Positions 51,524 through 60,075 of a stretch of 64,000 nt of DNA are shown in pieces (position 1 is the first letter of the stretch; the number at the start of each line of letters is the position of its first letter). The notes under the pieces are model-generated. The model had not been told where the DNA came from, did no database searches, and saw nothing but the letters and a program-made list of their open reading frames with translations. This DNA is from Nocardioides sp. Soil797. Lineage in GTDB: Bacteria > Actinomycetota > Actinomycetes > Propionibacteriales > Nocardioidaceae. The stretch is taken from positions 63,556 through 127,555 of the forward strand of contig LMSR01000014.1 in assembly GCA_001429555.1 (NCBI GenBank), read 5' to 3'. Position numbers and translations under genes: made by a program.

Positions 51524-52237
51524 ATGAGCTCCGAACACAAGAAACCCCTCGTCGCCCTCGTGGTGATCACCGTCGCCTGTTGTGTCTTCATGGGCTACAC
51601 GGTGCGTGCCAACGCGCTCATCGGAGGAATCATCGGTGGCGAGAGGGCACCCGCGTTCATCGCGGACGCGCTTCGGCTCGGAGGGGGAGCGACCCCTGAG
51701 GCGCCCGCCGCTGCCCACGACGACCCGGACCGGAGTGAGGCTCCCGAGCCCCGGAACGCGCACTCCCGATCCGCCGAACCCACAGCACGCAAGACCGCTC
51801 AGCCGGTGGCACGCCCCGGATTCGGCAAGCACCGTGCGAGGGCGGACAAGGCCGGCCGAACCTTCCGACCCGAGTCGCGCCGTGCCAGCGCCATCAAGTC
51901 GCCGGCCGCGCGTTCTCACGCCAACCGTTCGAGTCACGGCAACCGTGACCACCAACGTGGCAACCGCTCGTCGTACGGCCACGGCAACCGCTCGTCGTAC
52001 GGCCACGGCAACCGCTCGTCGTACGGCCACGGCAACCGCTCGTCGTACGGCCACGGCAACCGCTCGTCGTACGAGCACGGCAACCGCGGTCACCAGCGTG
52101 GCCACGAGAAGCACCAGCGCGGCAACCGCTCGTCGTACGAGCACGGCAACCGCGGTCACCAGCGTGGCCACGAGAAGCACCAGCGCAGCCGTGGTCACGA
52201 CCGTGGCAACCACGGTCGCGGCCACAGCCGTCACTGA
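51524..52237 (+). CDS. Membrane-anchored His/Arg/Gly-rich repeat protein
   Basis: A 237-residue protein with one N-terminal membrane helix (about residues 8-30, ALVVITVACCVFMGYTV) and then a disordered Pro/Ala/Arg-rich region. The last ~95 residues are repeats: GNRSSYGH four times, GNRSSYEH, GNRGHQRGHEKHQR, GNRSSYEH, GNRGHQRGHEKHQR, and a GH-rich tail. The His/Arg density suggests metal or polyanion (nucleic acid, teichoic-acid-like) binding. No family recognised. ATG with GGGAAG upstream. Near-identical repeats indicate recent tandem expansion. Confidence 0.75.
   Translation: MSSEHKKPLVALVVITVACCVFMGYTVRANALIGGIIGGERAPAFIADALRLGGGATPEAPAAAHDDPDRSEAPEPRNAHSRSAEPTARKTAQPVARPGFGKHRARADKAGRTFRPESRRASAIKSPAARSHANRSSHGNRDHQRGNRSSYGHGNRSSYGHGNRSSYGHGNRSSYGHGNRSSYEHGNRGHQRGHEKHQRGNRSSYEHGNRGHQRGHEKHQRSRGHDRGNHGRGHSRH
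51959..52186 (+). repeat. Coding tandem repeats (24-bp and 66-bp units)
   Basis: Four 24-bp units encoding GNRSSYGH run from 51959 to 52054. A 66-bp unit encoding GNRSSYEH plus GNRGHQRGHEKHQR then occurs twice (52055-52120 and 52121-52186). The copies are nearly identical at the nucleotide level. Confidence 0.9.
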
Positions 52238-52335
52238 CCCGCCCCCTCCGAGCAGCGCCCAAACCTCAAGCAACGCGGGGTTGTCGTCGCTCAACACGTG
52301 CTGTGACGCCCGATTTCGTCAACAGCACCGCACAA

Positions 52336-52374
52336 GTGCCGGCGTACGACGGACTCCGGGTGCCGGCGTACGAC
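52336..52374. repeat. 15-bp direct repeat downstream of valS
   Basis: GTGCCGGCGTACGAC occurs at 52336-52350 and 52360-52374 in the 164-bp gap between the repeat-protein gene and valS. No hairpin terminator is evident there. Confidence 0.6.
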
Positions 52375-52401
52375 AGGCGCCGACGTCGAGGCACGAGGGG
52401 C

Positions 52402-55020
52402 TCACTCAGCGGGGACGAGCTCGGCCTTCACGCTGACCTCGGTGGCGTCGTCCTTCGACACCAGCACGAACTCGCCGGTCACCTTGCCCACGGCGGACAG
52501 GTCGTCCTGGGCCTTGCCGATGGCCTCGACGGCCTCCGGCGGACCGGTGATCTCCACGCGGGAGACCTCGGTGCGTTGGGAGACCTTCGCTGTCGACTTG
52601 GCGCCACGAATGCCGCCCAGAGCCGCGGCCACGTGGGTCAGCATGCTGCCGTGGGCGGCGGCCGCTGCACCCAGCTCGGTGGCCGAGGGCCAGATCGAGG
52701 TGTGCACCGATCCCTCCTGCCACCAGGACCACACTTCCTCGGTGACGTAGGGCAGGAACGGGGCCAGCAGGCGCAGCTGCACGTGCAGTGCTCCCGCCAG
52801 GGTCGCCTTCGCCGACTCGGTGGACAGTCCGCCGTCCTCGTTGTAGGCGCGCTCCTTGACCAGCTCGAGGTAGTCGTCGCAGAACTCCCAGAAGAACTTC
52901 TCGACGATCTCGAGTGCACTGGTGTAGTCGTAGGCCTCGAACGCTTCGGTCGCCTCGGTGACCACACGGGCCAGGCGGCCCATCAGGGCACAGTCGATCG
53001 GCGCCGAGATGGCCGGTGGGTTCAGCTCCGTGGCGCCCACGCTGCCGAGCACGAACTTCGACGCGTTGAGCACCTTCATCGCCAGGCGACGACCGACCTT
53101 CATCTGGGTCTCGTCGAAGGGGGAGTCCATGCCCGGCCGGGCCATCGCGGCCCGCCAGCGCACGGCGTCGGCGCCGAACTTGTCGAGGATCTGGGTCGGC
53201 ACGACCACGTTGCCCTTGGACTTCGACATCTTCTTGCGGTCGGGGTCCATGATGAACCCGGAGATCATCGCGTGTGACCACGGCACCACGCCGTTCTCGT
53301 GGTGGGAGCGCACGACCCGGGAGAACAGCCAGGTGCGGATGATGTCGTGGGCCTGGGTGCACAGGTCCATCGGGAAGACCCGCTCGAAGAGGTCGGGGTC
53401 AGTCTCCCAGCCACCGGCGATCTGCGGCGTCAGCGACGAGGTGGCCCAGGTGTCCATCACGTCGGGGTCGCCGATGAAGCCGCCGGCCTTGCCGCGCTGC
53501 GCCTCGTCGTACCCCTGCGGGGCGTCGGTCGACGGGTCCACCGGAAGCTGTGCCTCGGTGGGCAGCAGCGGGTGGTCGTAGTCGGGCTCGCCGTCGGCGT
53601 CGAGGGAGTACCAGACGGGGAACGGAATGCCGAAGAACCGCTGGCGGGAGATCAGCCAGTCGCCGTTGAGGCCGCCGACCCAGTTGTCGTAGCGGTGCTT
53701 CATGTGGGCCGGGATCCAGGTGATCGCGTTGCCCTCGTCGACCAGCTCGTTGCGCAGGTCGGCGTCGCGGCCACCGTTGCGGATGTACCACTGGCGGGTG
53801 GCCACGATCTCGAGGGGCTTGTCGCCCTTCTCGTAGAAGTTCGTCATCCGCTGGGTCGGCTTCGGGTCGCCGTCCAGGTCACCGGACTCCTTCAGCTTGG
53901 CGACCACGGCCTCCCGGGCGCTGAAGGCGGTCTTGCCCTTGAGGTCCTCGTACGCCGTGCTGGCAGCGTCCGCGGCGAGCCACTCGGGGGTCTCCCGCAG
54001 GAAGCGGCCGTCGCGACCGATCAGGGTGCGCACCGGCAGCTGCAGCTCGCGCCACCACTGCACGTCGGTGAGGTCACCGAACGTGCAGCACATCGCGATG
54101 CCGGCGCCCTTGTCGGGCTCGGCCGCGGCGTGCGCCAGCACCGGGATCTCCACCCCGAAGACGGGTGAGGTGACCACGGTGCCGAACAGGTCGGCGTACC
54201 GCTCGTCGTCGGGGTGGGCGATCAGCGCGACACAGCTGGGGATCAGCTCCGGCCGCGTCGTCTCGATGTGGATCGGCGAACCATCGGGCCTGTGGAAGGC
54301 CACCCGGTGGTAGGCACCGGCGTACTCGCGCGCCTCGAGCTCGGCCTGGGCCACGGCGGTCTGGAACGTGACGTCCCAGAGCGTGGGGGCCTCCTGCAGG
54401 TAGGCCTCGCCTCGGGCCAGGTTGCGCAGGAAGGCGGTCTGGCTGACCTTCTGGGCCTTCGGTCCGATGGTCGTGTAGTCCTGTGACCAGTCGACCGAGA
54501 CACCCACTCGACGCCAGAGGTCCTCGAACGCCTTCTCGTCCTCGACCACGAGCTTCTCGCACAGCTCGACGAAGTTGGGCCGGCTGATCGGCACCTGCTT
54601 CTTGGCGTCGGGCTTGGTGGGCGGGGTGAAGTCGGGGTCGTAGGGCAGCGACGGGTCGCAGCGCACGCCGTAGTAGTTCTGCACCCGTCGCTCGGTGGGC
54701 AGGCCGTTGTCGTCCCAACCCATCGGGTAGAACACGGTCTTGCCGGTCATCCGCTGGTAGCGCGCGATCAGGTCGGGGTGGGTGTAGGAGAACACGTGCC
54801 CGACGTGGAGAGAACCCGAGACGGTCGGCGGGGGAGTGTCGATCGAGTAGACGTTCTCCCGCGGCTGGGTGCGGTCGAAGGCGTAGGTGTCGTCGGCCTT
54901 CCACCTCTGCGACCACTTCTCCTCGAGACCCTCGAGCGCAGGCTTGTCCGGTACGACGACGGCGCGCGCGTCGGCGGGCGTCGTCTCGGACAGGTCGGCG
55001 GTGTTCGGAGTCTCAGTCAT
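52402..55020 (-). CDS. valS: Valyl-tRNA synthetase
   Basis: An 872-residue class I synthetase. The HIGH motif is in [20 protein letters not shown] and the KMSKS motif in [15 protein letters not shown]; the editing domain (e.g. [22 protein letters not shown]) and tryptophan-rich WYIRNGGRD region lie between, followed by the anticodon-binding domain and a short C-terminal segment. Start ATG 55020; TAACAT lies 7 nt upstream. Convergent with the repeat-protein gene, divergent from the GNAT gene. Confidence 0.96.
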   Translation of the reverse strand: MTETPNTADLSETTPADARAVVVPDKPALEGLEEKWSQRWKADDTYAFDRTQPRENVYSIDTPPPTVSGSLHVGHVFSYTHPDLIARYQRMTGKTVFYPMGWDDNGLPTERRVQNYYGVRCDPSLPYDPDFTPPTKPDAKKQVPISRPNFVELCEKLVVEDEKAFEDLWRRVGVSVDWSQDYTTIGPKAQKVSQTAFLRNLARGEAYLQEAPTLWDVTFQTAVAQAELEAREYAGAYHRVAFHRPDGSPIHIETTRPELIPSCVALIAHPDDERYADLFGTVVTSPVFGVEIPVLAHAAAEPDKGAGIAMCCTFGDLTDVQWWRELQLPVRTLIGRDGRFLRETPEWLAADAASTAYEDLKGKTAFSAREAVVAKLKESGDLDGDPKPTQRMTNFYEKGDKPLEIVATRQWYIRNGGRDADLRNELVDEGNAITWIPAHMKHRYDNWVGGLNGDWLISRQRFFGIPFPVWYSLDADGEPDYDHPLLPTEAQLPVDPSTDAPQGYDEAQRGKAGGFIGDPDVMDTWATSSLTPQIAGGWETDPDLFERVFPMDLCTQAHDIIRTWLFSRVVRSHHENGVVPWSHAMISGFIMDPDRKKMSKSKGNVVVPTQILDKFGADAVRWRAAMARPGMDSPFDETQMKVGRRLAMKVLNASKFVLGSVGATELNPPAISAPIDCALMGRLARVVTEATEAFEAYDYTSALEIVEKFFWEFCDDYLELVKERAYNEDGGLSTESAKATLAGALHVQLRLLAPFLPYVTEEVWSWWQEGSVHTSIWPSATELGAAAAAHGSMLTHVAAALGGIRGAKSTAKVSQRTEVSRVEITGPPEAVEAIGKAQDDLSAVGKVTGEFVLVSKDDATEVSVKAELVPAE

Positions 55021-55027
55021 GGGCGGA

Positions 55028-55033
55028 ATGTTA
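55028..55033 (-). promoter_or_regulatory. -10-like TAACAT for valS
   Basis: TAACAT on the minus strand ends 7 nt before the valS ATG. There is no T-box-like leader. Confidence 0.5.
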
Positions 55034-55136
55034 CGTGTGTGGCACCCCCGGCCGCGAACCAGATCCGGGTGAGGTCGTCCCTCCGGTTGTGGAGGATGCC
55101 CTGACAAACCCGTGGCGCCGAGCCGACACGGTTTCC

Positions 55137-55142
55137 TAGCAT
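55137..55142 (+). promoter_or_regulatory. -10-like TAGCAT for the GNAT gene
   Basis: TAGCAT ends 6 nt before the ATG at 55149. Confidence 0.5.
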
Positions 55143-55148
55143 CACGTC

Positions 55149-56060
55149 ATGGAGACCGCAGATGCGACCGTCGAGCTGTTCGCCGACCCCCGTTCGTTCC
55201 TCGCGGTCGCGGGAAGGCACCTGGCCGACGCTCCCGTGGTCAACACGGTGATCGCGACAGTCGCCGAGCGGATGGCCCGGCGCCTCGACGAGCGCGGCGA
55301 CCTCCCCGATCTCGGGTACCAGCTCTGGTGGGCCGTCGTGCGTGACGCGTCAGGGCTGGTGGTCGGAACGGCGATGAGGACGGCACCGTTCCCGCCCCAC
55401 CCGATCTTCGTCCTGCCGATGCCCGAGGCGGGTGCACGGGCGTTGGCCGAGGTGTTGCGTGCTCGCGGAGAGGTCATCGAGGGCGCGAACGGCGCCCTGC
55501 CGGCCACTCGGCAGCTGGCCGATGAACTGGCCAGGGACTCCGGAGGCCGGGTCGAGGTGGTCGAGCAGACCCGCCTCTTCGAGCTGGGCACGTTGGTTCA
55601 GCCCGAGCGGACTCCACCCGGGAGACTGCGACCGATGGTGGCCGAGGAGGCGGAGCTGGGCCTCGCCTGGTTCCGTGCCTTCCACACCGAGGCGGACGAG
55701 CAGGCCGGGCGTCGACCCGACCCCACCCAGGGGGAGCACTTCGGCCTCGACGACATCCTCGAGCGCATCCTCGACGAGCGGGTCTTCGTGTGGGTCGACG
55801 ACGAGCACCGTCCGCTCCACCTCACGGCGATCAACAACCCGGCGTACGGCGTGAACCGGGTCGGGCCCGTCTACACGCCGAAGGAGCACCGGGGAAACGG
55901 GTACGCGACGGCCGCGGTTGCCGAGGTCTCCGCAGGGATCCTCCGGGACGGCGTGCGTGCCTGCCTCTTCACCGACCGGGCGAACCCGGTCTCCAACGCG
56001 ATCTACCAGCGGATCGGCTACCGGGCGGTGACGGACATGGCCAACCTGGTGATCGCGTGA
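55149..56060 (+). CDS. GNAT-family N-acetyltransferase
   Basis: A 303-residue protein whose C-terminal half carries the acetyl-CoA fold: VGPVYTPKEHRGNGYATAAVAEVS (motif A, Q/R-x-x-G-x-G/A) and FTDRANPVSNAIYQRIGYRAV (motif B). The N-terminal half (about residues 1-140) may be a second, degenerate GNAT-like domain. Substrate unknown. Confidence 0.85.
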   Translation: METADATVELFADPRSFLAVAGRHLADAPVVNTVIATVAERMARRLDERGDLPDLGYQLWWAVVRDASGLVVGTAMRTAPFPPHPIFVLPMPEAGARALAEVLRARGEVIEGANGALPATRQLADELARDSGGRVEVVEQTRLFELGTLVQPERTPPGRLRPMVAEEAELGLAWFRAFHTEADEQAGRRPDPTQGEHFGLDDILERILDERVFVWVDDEHRPLHLTAINNPAYGVNRVGPVYTPKEHRGNGYATAAVAEVSAGILRDGVRACLFTDRANPVSNAIYQRIGYRAVTDMANLVIA

Positions 56061-56112
56061 CCGCCGAACGGGGTCAAGGTGGAAGCCGAGCAATGGTCAT
56101 TGCCGGTTTCGC

Positions 56113-56201
56113 GGTCCGTCCGACATGCAGTTGATCGCCGTGCCGGTGCCGTTGAGCGTGGATGGCCGCCCGACAGTTGCCAACTGCATGTCGACCGGAC
56201 C
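56113..56201. repeat. Interrupted inverted repeat in the GNAT-folC gap
   Basis: Arms 56113-56133 and 56181-56201 are reverse complements at 19 of 21 positions; the inner 13 bp (CGACATGCAGTTG) are exact. A 47-nt spacer separates them. It lies 53 nt after the GNAT stop. It may be a terminator or a small mobile element; no second copy was found here. Confidence 0.7.
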
Positions 56202-56278
56202 GTCGTGGGTGACAGAGGCCCCGGGCTGAGGGCAGGACGGGGCACGGCCGGCGAATTCGGGCGTCCGCCGGGGCCAAC

Positions 56279-56284
56279 TAGACT
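56279..56284 (+). promoter_or_regulatory. -10-like TAGACT for folC
   Basis: TAGACT ends 9 nt before the folC ATG. Confidence 0.45.
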
Positions 56285-56293
56285 CGTGCCGTC

Positions 56294-57658
56294 ATGACTG
56301 AACCTTCCCCGCAGCCCCGCCCCGCCGAGACATTCACCGAAGTCGAGGACGCGCTGCTCTCGCGCTGGCCCGAGACCCGTCTCGAGCCGAGCCTCGACCG
56401 CATCCGTGCCTTCACCGAACTGTTGGGAGACCCGCAGACGGCGTACCCGGTGATCCACCTGACCGGCACCAACGGCAAGACCTCGACCGCGCGGATGATC
56501 GATGCACTCCTGCGGGCGATGAACCTGCGCACCGGGCGCTTCACCAGCCCCCACGTGGAGAAGATGAGTGAGCGCATCTCCATCGACGGCGAACCCCTCG
56601 ACGACGAGACGTTCGTCCGCGCGTTCAACGACGTCGCACCGTTCACCCACCTCGTCGACGCCGACCAGCCGCACCCGCTCTCGTTCTTCGAGACCGTGGT
56701 CGGCATGGCGTTCAGTGCCTTCGCCGACGCGCCCGTCGATGCTGCGATCGTCGAGGTCGGCATGGGCGGCTCGTGGGATGCCACCAATGTCGCCGACGGC
56801 AAGGTTGCCGTCGTACTCCCGATCGCCATCGACCACGCGAAGTACCTCGGCGAGAGCGTCACCGCGATCGCCCACGAGAAGGCCGGCATCATCAAGGAGG
56901 GGGCGCAGGTCGTCCTCGCCCAGCAGAGCCCCGAGGTGGCCGAGATCCTGCTGGCCCGTGCGGTCGAGGTGGGAGCCACGGTCGCCCGCGAAGGACTCGA
57001 GTTCGGCGTGATCACGCGGGTGGCCGCCGTGGGTGGCCAGACGATGAGCCTGCAGGGCCTGCGCGGCCAGTACGACGACGTGTTCCTGCCGCTCCACGGC
57101 GCCCACCAGGCCCAGAACGCCGCCGTCGCGCTGGCCGCAGTCGAGGCCTTCGCCGGCGACGAGCCGCTCGCCGAGGACCTCGTGCGCGAGGCATTCGCAG
57201 CGGTCACCTCGCCGGGTCGGCTGGAGGTGATCCGACGCAGCCCCACGGTGGTGCTCGACGCGGCCCACAACCCGGCCGGTGCCGAGGCAACCGGGGCCGC
57301 CCTCGAGGACTCGTTCGTCTTCTCCCCACTGATCGGTGTCATGGGCGTGATGGCCGACAAGGACTACGAAGGCGTGCTGGTGGCCTTCGAGCCCCACCTG
57401 GCCCACATCGTGTGCACCCAGAACTCCTCCGAGCGTGCCATGTCGGCCGAGGCGCTCGCCGAGGTCGCCCGCGAGGTGTTCGGCGAGGACCGCGTCACCG
57501 TGCAACCGCGACTGGCCGATGCCATCGACCAGGCGGCGACGCTGGCCGAGGCCGGGGAGGCGATCAGCGACTCGTTCGGCTCCGGCGGCGTGCTGGTCAC
57601 CGGGTCGGTGGTCACCGTCGGCGAGGCCCGCGCGATGTTGAAGGGGCGTGACCAGTGA
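56294..57658 (+). CDS. folC: Folylpolyglutamate synthase / dihydrofolate synthase
   Basis: A 454-residue Mur-ligase-family enzyme that adds glutamate to folates. The P-loop is HLTGTNGKTSTARMID, then GRFTSPHVEKMSERI, the DAAIVEVGMGGSWDATN motif, IDHAKYLGESVTAIAHEKAGI, and in the C-terminal domain VVLDAAHNPAGAEA. Length is normal. The stop overlaps the DUF4233 gene start (GTGA). Confidence 0.95.
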   Translation: MTEPSPQPRPAETFTEVEDALLSRWPETRLEPSLDRIRAFTELLGDPQTAYPVIHLTGTNGKTSTARMIDALLRAMNLRTGRFTSPHVEKMSERISIDGEPLDDETFVRAFNDVAPFTHLVDADQPHPLSFFETVVGMAFSAFADAPVDAAIVEVGMGGSWDATNVADGKVAVVLPIAIDHAKYLGESVTAIAHEKAGIIKEGAQVVLAQQSPEVAEILLARAVEVGATVAREGLEFGVITRVAAVGGQTMSLQGLRGQYDDVFLPLHGAHQAQNAAVALAAVEAFAGDEPLAEDLVREAFAAVTSPGRLEVIRRSPTVVLDAAHNPAGAEATGAALEDSFVFSPLIGVMGVMADKDYEGVLVAFEPHLAHIVCTQNSSERAMSAEALAEVAREVFGEDRVTVQPRLADAIDQAATLAEAGEAISDSFGSGGVLVTGSVVTVGEARAMLKGRDQ

Positions 57659-58092
57659 GCGAGGCCGGCGAGCACGACCAGACAGCCGACGATGTGATCG
57701 AGGCTGACGAAGCGACCGGCGCGTCGAGCGAGCGGAAGCGGTCCCCACGGCGGGGCATGTGCGCCGGGATCTTGACCCTCGAGGCGATCGCCCTCGGCCT
57801 GACCACCCCGGTGCTGATCACGATCGCCGACGTCGCGGTGGGTCCTGCTCTCGCGATCGGCCTCGGCCTGGCCGTCGCATGCATCGTGGTGGCCGGGATG
57901 CTGCGCGCCGAGTGGGCCTACGGCTTCGGCTGGGCGATCCAGGTGGCGGCCATCCTGATCGGCTTCCTGGTTCCGGCAATGTTCTTCCTCGGTGGCATCT
58001 TCGCGCTGCTGTGGGGATCGGCCTACTTCCTGGGCCGCAAGATCGAACGCGAGCGTGCCGAGGCGTACGCCGCCTACGACGCTGGAGACTGA
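57655..58092 (+). CDS. DUF4233 membrane protein
   Basis: A 145-residue protein with an acidic, hydrophilic N-terminal 30 residues and four hydrophobic helices (GMCAGILTLEAIALGLTTPV, then ALAIGLGLAVACIVVAGML, WAIQVAAILIGFLVPAMFFL). The RRGMCAGIL-LEAI pattern is DUF4233, which in actinobacteria typically follows folC as here. Function unknown. GTG overlaps folC's TGA. Confidence 0.88.
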   Translation: MSEAGEHDQTADDVIEADEATGASSERKRSPRRGMCAGILTLEAIALGLTTPVLITIADVAVGPALAIGLGLAVACIVVAGMLRAEWAYGFGWAIQVAAILIGFLVPAMFFLGGIFALLWGSAYFLGRKIERERAEAYAAYDAGD

Positions 58093-58098
58093 CCGACC

Positions 58099-58602
58099 TT
58101 GCACCTGCCCGATGGTTCGGGCCCCACGGTCTGGGCCATCTTCTTCGTCGTGGTGTTCCTGCGTGCCCAGGCGACCTACTGGTTGGCGCGTTGGGTGACC
58201 CAGCAGGCGCTCGACCACACCGCACCGAGCACGGGTCTCGCGCACCGGTTGCACGCCTGGCTCGACGGCAGCTCGGCACGCCGGGGCATGGCGACGCTGC
58301 GGCGGTGGGGTGCGCTCGCCGTACCCCTCTCCTTCCTGACCATCGGCGCCCAGACCGTCATCAACGCGGGCGCCGGCGTCATCCGGATGCCGGCCTGGCG
58401 CTACACACTGGTGATGATCCCCGGCTGTGCTGCCTGGGCCCTGGTGTGGACGACGATCGGGATGTCCGCCTTCTACGCCGCAATCGGCGCCGGCCTGTCC
58501 ACGGGCTGGGGGATCGCTGCCGCGGTGGCGGCCGTGCTCGTCCTGGGACTGGCGGTCGGCCTGCTGCGGCGCAGGCGTCGCCGCGCCGGCTCGGCGAAGT
58601 GA
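58099..58602 (+). CDS. DedA/VTT-like membrane protein
   Basis: A 167-residue protein with about four hydrophobic segments and the stretch VPLSFLTIGAQTVINAGAGV then RMPAWRYTLVMIPG and CAAWALVWTTIGM. These resemble the DedA/SNARE-associated (VTT) core, whose members flip or carry lipids such as undecaprenyl phosphate. The protein is shorter than classical DedA. The start is TTG 58099, 6 nt after the DUF4233 stop; Arg-rich C-terminus. Confidence 0.7.
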   Translation: MHLPDGSGPTVWAIFFVVVFLRAQATYWLARWVTQQALDHTAPSTGLAHRLHAWLDGSSARRGMATLRRWGALAVPLSFLTIGAQTVINAGAGVIRMPAWRYTLVMIPGCAAWALVWTTIGMSAFYAAIGAGLSTGWGIAAAVAAVLVLGLAVGLLRRRRRRAGSAK

Positions 58603-58704
58603 GCGAAGACGTCCGGTCAGGGCCTGACTGACGCGAAGGGCGTTCGCGCAGGTGCGGTGGATCCTCCATGATCGAGCCGTCGCAACGCCTTCCCCGGCTC
58701 GTCG

Positions 58705-58889
58705 CTAGTGGGCGTCACCGAAAGTTCGTCGTGTGTCCCGCACCCGGTGCCCGCACCTCGCTGCGTTGTCCCAGACTCGACGGGGGCCACTTCGTTCAGA
58801 CGCCGGCCCGCCTTCAAATGCTCCGCCTTGCGATGCACGCACCCCGAGCACCGGGCCACCCCCGACGAGCTTCCAGCGACGCCCACTAG
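58705..58889. repeat. 185-bp segment with 12-bp terminal inverted repeats before ndk
   Basis: CTAGTGGGCGTC (58705-58716) is the exact reverse complement of 58878-58889. The segment fills most of the 297-bp gap upstream of ndk. It has no convincing gene, and its right end overlaps the ndk TAGGCT promoter hexamer. Confidence 0.55.
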
Positions 58890-58892
58890 GCT
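58887..58892 (+). promoter_or_regulatory. -10-like TAGGCT for ndk
   Basis: TAGGCT ends 7 nt before the GTG at 58900, the basis for that start. Confidence 0.5.
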
Positions 58893-58899
58893 GTGCGGC

Positions 58900-59328
58900 G
58901 TGAGCGAACAGATCGAACGATCCCTGGTCCTGGTCAAGCCCGACGGCTATCGTCGCGGCCTCAGCGGTGAGGTGCTGCGCCGCATCGAGGCGAAGGGCTA
59001 CACGCCGGTCGCCCTCGCCGTGGTCACCCCGACGCGTGAGCAGCTGGCCGAGCACTACGCCGAGCACGAGGGCAAGCCGTTCTACGAGCCGCTGGTCGAG
59101 TTCATGTCGTCGGGCCCGGTGACCGCGATCGTCATCGAGGGCCACCGTTGCATCGAGGGCTTCCGGGCCCTGGCCGGCGCCACCGACCCCACCGCAGCGC
59201 TCCCCGGCACCATCCGCGGCGACCTCGGTCGCGACTGGGGCCTCAAGGTGCAGCAGAACATCGTGCACGGCTCCGACTCACCCGAGTCGTCCGCTCGCGA
59301 GATCGGCATCTGGTTCCCTCAGCTCTGA
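58900..59328 (+). CDS. ndk: Nucleoside-diphosphate kinase
   Basis: A 142-residue kinase that equilibrates NTP pools through a phospho-His intermediate. ERSLVLVKPDGYRRGLSGEVL opens the fold; the catalytic His is in NIVHGSDSPESSAREI; GTIRGDLG and the C-terminal WFPQL region are typical. The frame is open 192 nt upstream, but GTG 58900 gives the normal Ndk length. Confidence 0.95.
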   Translation: MSEQIERSLVLVKPDGYRRGLSGEVLRRIEAKGYTPVALAVVTPTREQLAEHYAEHEGKPFYEPLVEFMSSGPVTAIVIEGHRCIEGFRALAGATDPTAALPGTIRGDLGRDWGLKVQQNIVHGSDSPESSAREIGIWFPQL

Positions 59329-59357
59329 GGCGCCCGCGCCCGCCCGAGCGACGGGTC

Positions 59358-59374
59358 GTTCAGCGGGCGTTCAG
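59358..59374 (+). promoter_or_regulatory. GTTCAG direct-repeat box before the response regulator
   Basis: GTTCAG occurs at 59358-59363 and 59369-59374, 11 bp apart, which is one helical turn. The same motif is repeated before the PepSY gene, so it is probably the binding site of this OmpR-family regulator. Confidence 0.65.
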
Positions 59375-59397
59375 CCGGCACCGGGCACAATCGAGGC

Positions 59398-60075
59398 ATG
59401 CGCGTGCTGGTGATCGATGACGAGGTGCGACTGGCCCGGTCGGTGAGGATCGGTCTCGAGGCCGAGGGGTTCGCCGTCGACGTGGCCCACGACGGCACCG
59501 ACGGCCTGTGGCTGGCCCGGGAGAACACCTACGACGCGATCGTGCTCGACCTGATGCTTCCGGGCATCAACGGCTACAAGGTCTGCGAGACCCTCCGTGA
59601 CGAGGACGACTGGACCCCGATCCTCATGCTCACCGCCAAGGACGGCGAGTGGGACCAGGTCGAGGGGCTCGACACCGGTGCCGACGACTACCTCACCAAG
59701 CCGTTCTCGTTCCCGGTACTGGTGGCGCGCTTGCGCGCCGTCGTACGCCGTGGCGCGGCCGAGCGCCCCACGGTCCTCGAGGCGGGTGACCTGCGACTCG
59801 ACCCGGCCGCCCGGAGGGTGTGGCGCGGCGACGCCGAGCTCGCGCTGACGGCGCGTGAGCACTCCCTGCTCGCCTTCCTGATGCGGCACCGTGGCGACGT
59901 GGTGTCGAAGCAACAGATCCTCGAGGCGGTGTGGGACGTCAACTTCGAGGGCGACCCCAACATCGTGGAGGTCTACGTCCGTCACCTGCGCAACAAGGTC
60001 GACCGCCCGTTCGGCCGAGAGGCGATCCAGACCCTGCGCGGGGCGGGGTACCGGCTGGCGAGCAACGGTGGCTAG
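59398..60075 (+). CDS. OmpR/PhoB-family response regulator
   Basis: A 225-residue two-domain regulator. The receiver domain has the acidic pair VIDDE, phosphoacceptor Asp in AIVLDLMLPGINGY, Thr in MLTAKDG and Lys in YLTKPFSF. The C-terminal winged helix has LTAREHSLLAFLMRH, VWDVNFEGDPNIVEVYVRHL and IQTLRGAGYRL. CACAAT lies 6 nt before the ATG. It overlaps the sensor kinase gene by 8 nt. Confidence 0.95.
   Translation: MRVLVIDDEVRLARSVRIGLEAEGFAVDVAHDGTDGLWLARENTYDAIVLDLMLPGINGYKVCETLRDEDDWTPILMLTAKDGEWDQVEGLDTGADDYLTKPFSFPVLVARLRAVVRRGAAERPTVLEAGDLRLDPAARRVWRGDAELALTAREHSLLAFLMRHRGDVVSKQQILEAVWDVNFEGDPNIVEVYVRHLRNKVDRPFGREAIQTLRGAGYRLASNGG

Noticed and set aside
51959..52186. CRISPR-like array
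   Set aside because: The repeats are contiguous, in frame and coding (GNRSSYGH units), without unique spacers and without cas genes nearby.
58668..58889. 73-codon open frame before ndk
   Set aside because: Poor codon bias, no ribosome binding site or promoter hexamer, and it lies within the inverted-repeat-bounded segment.
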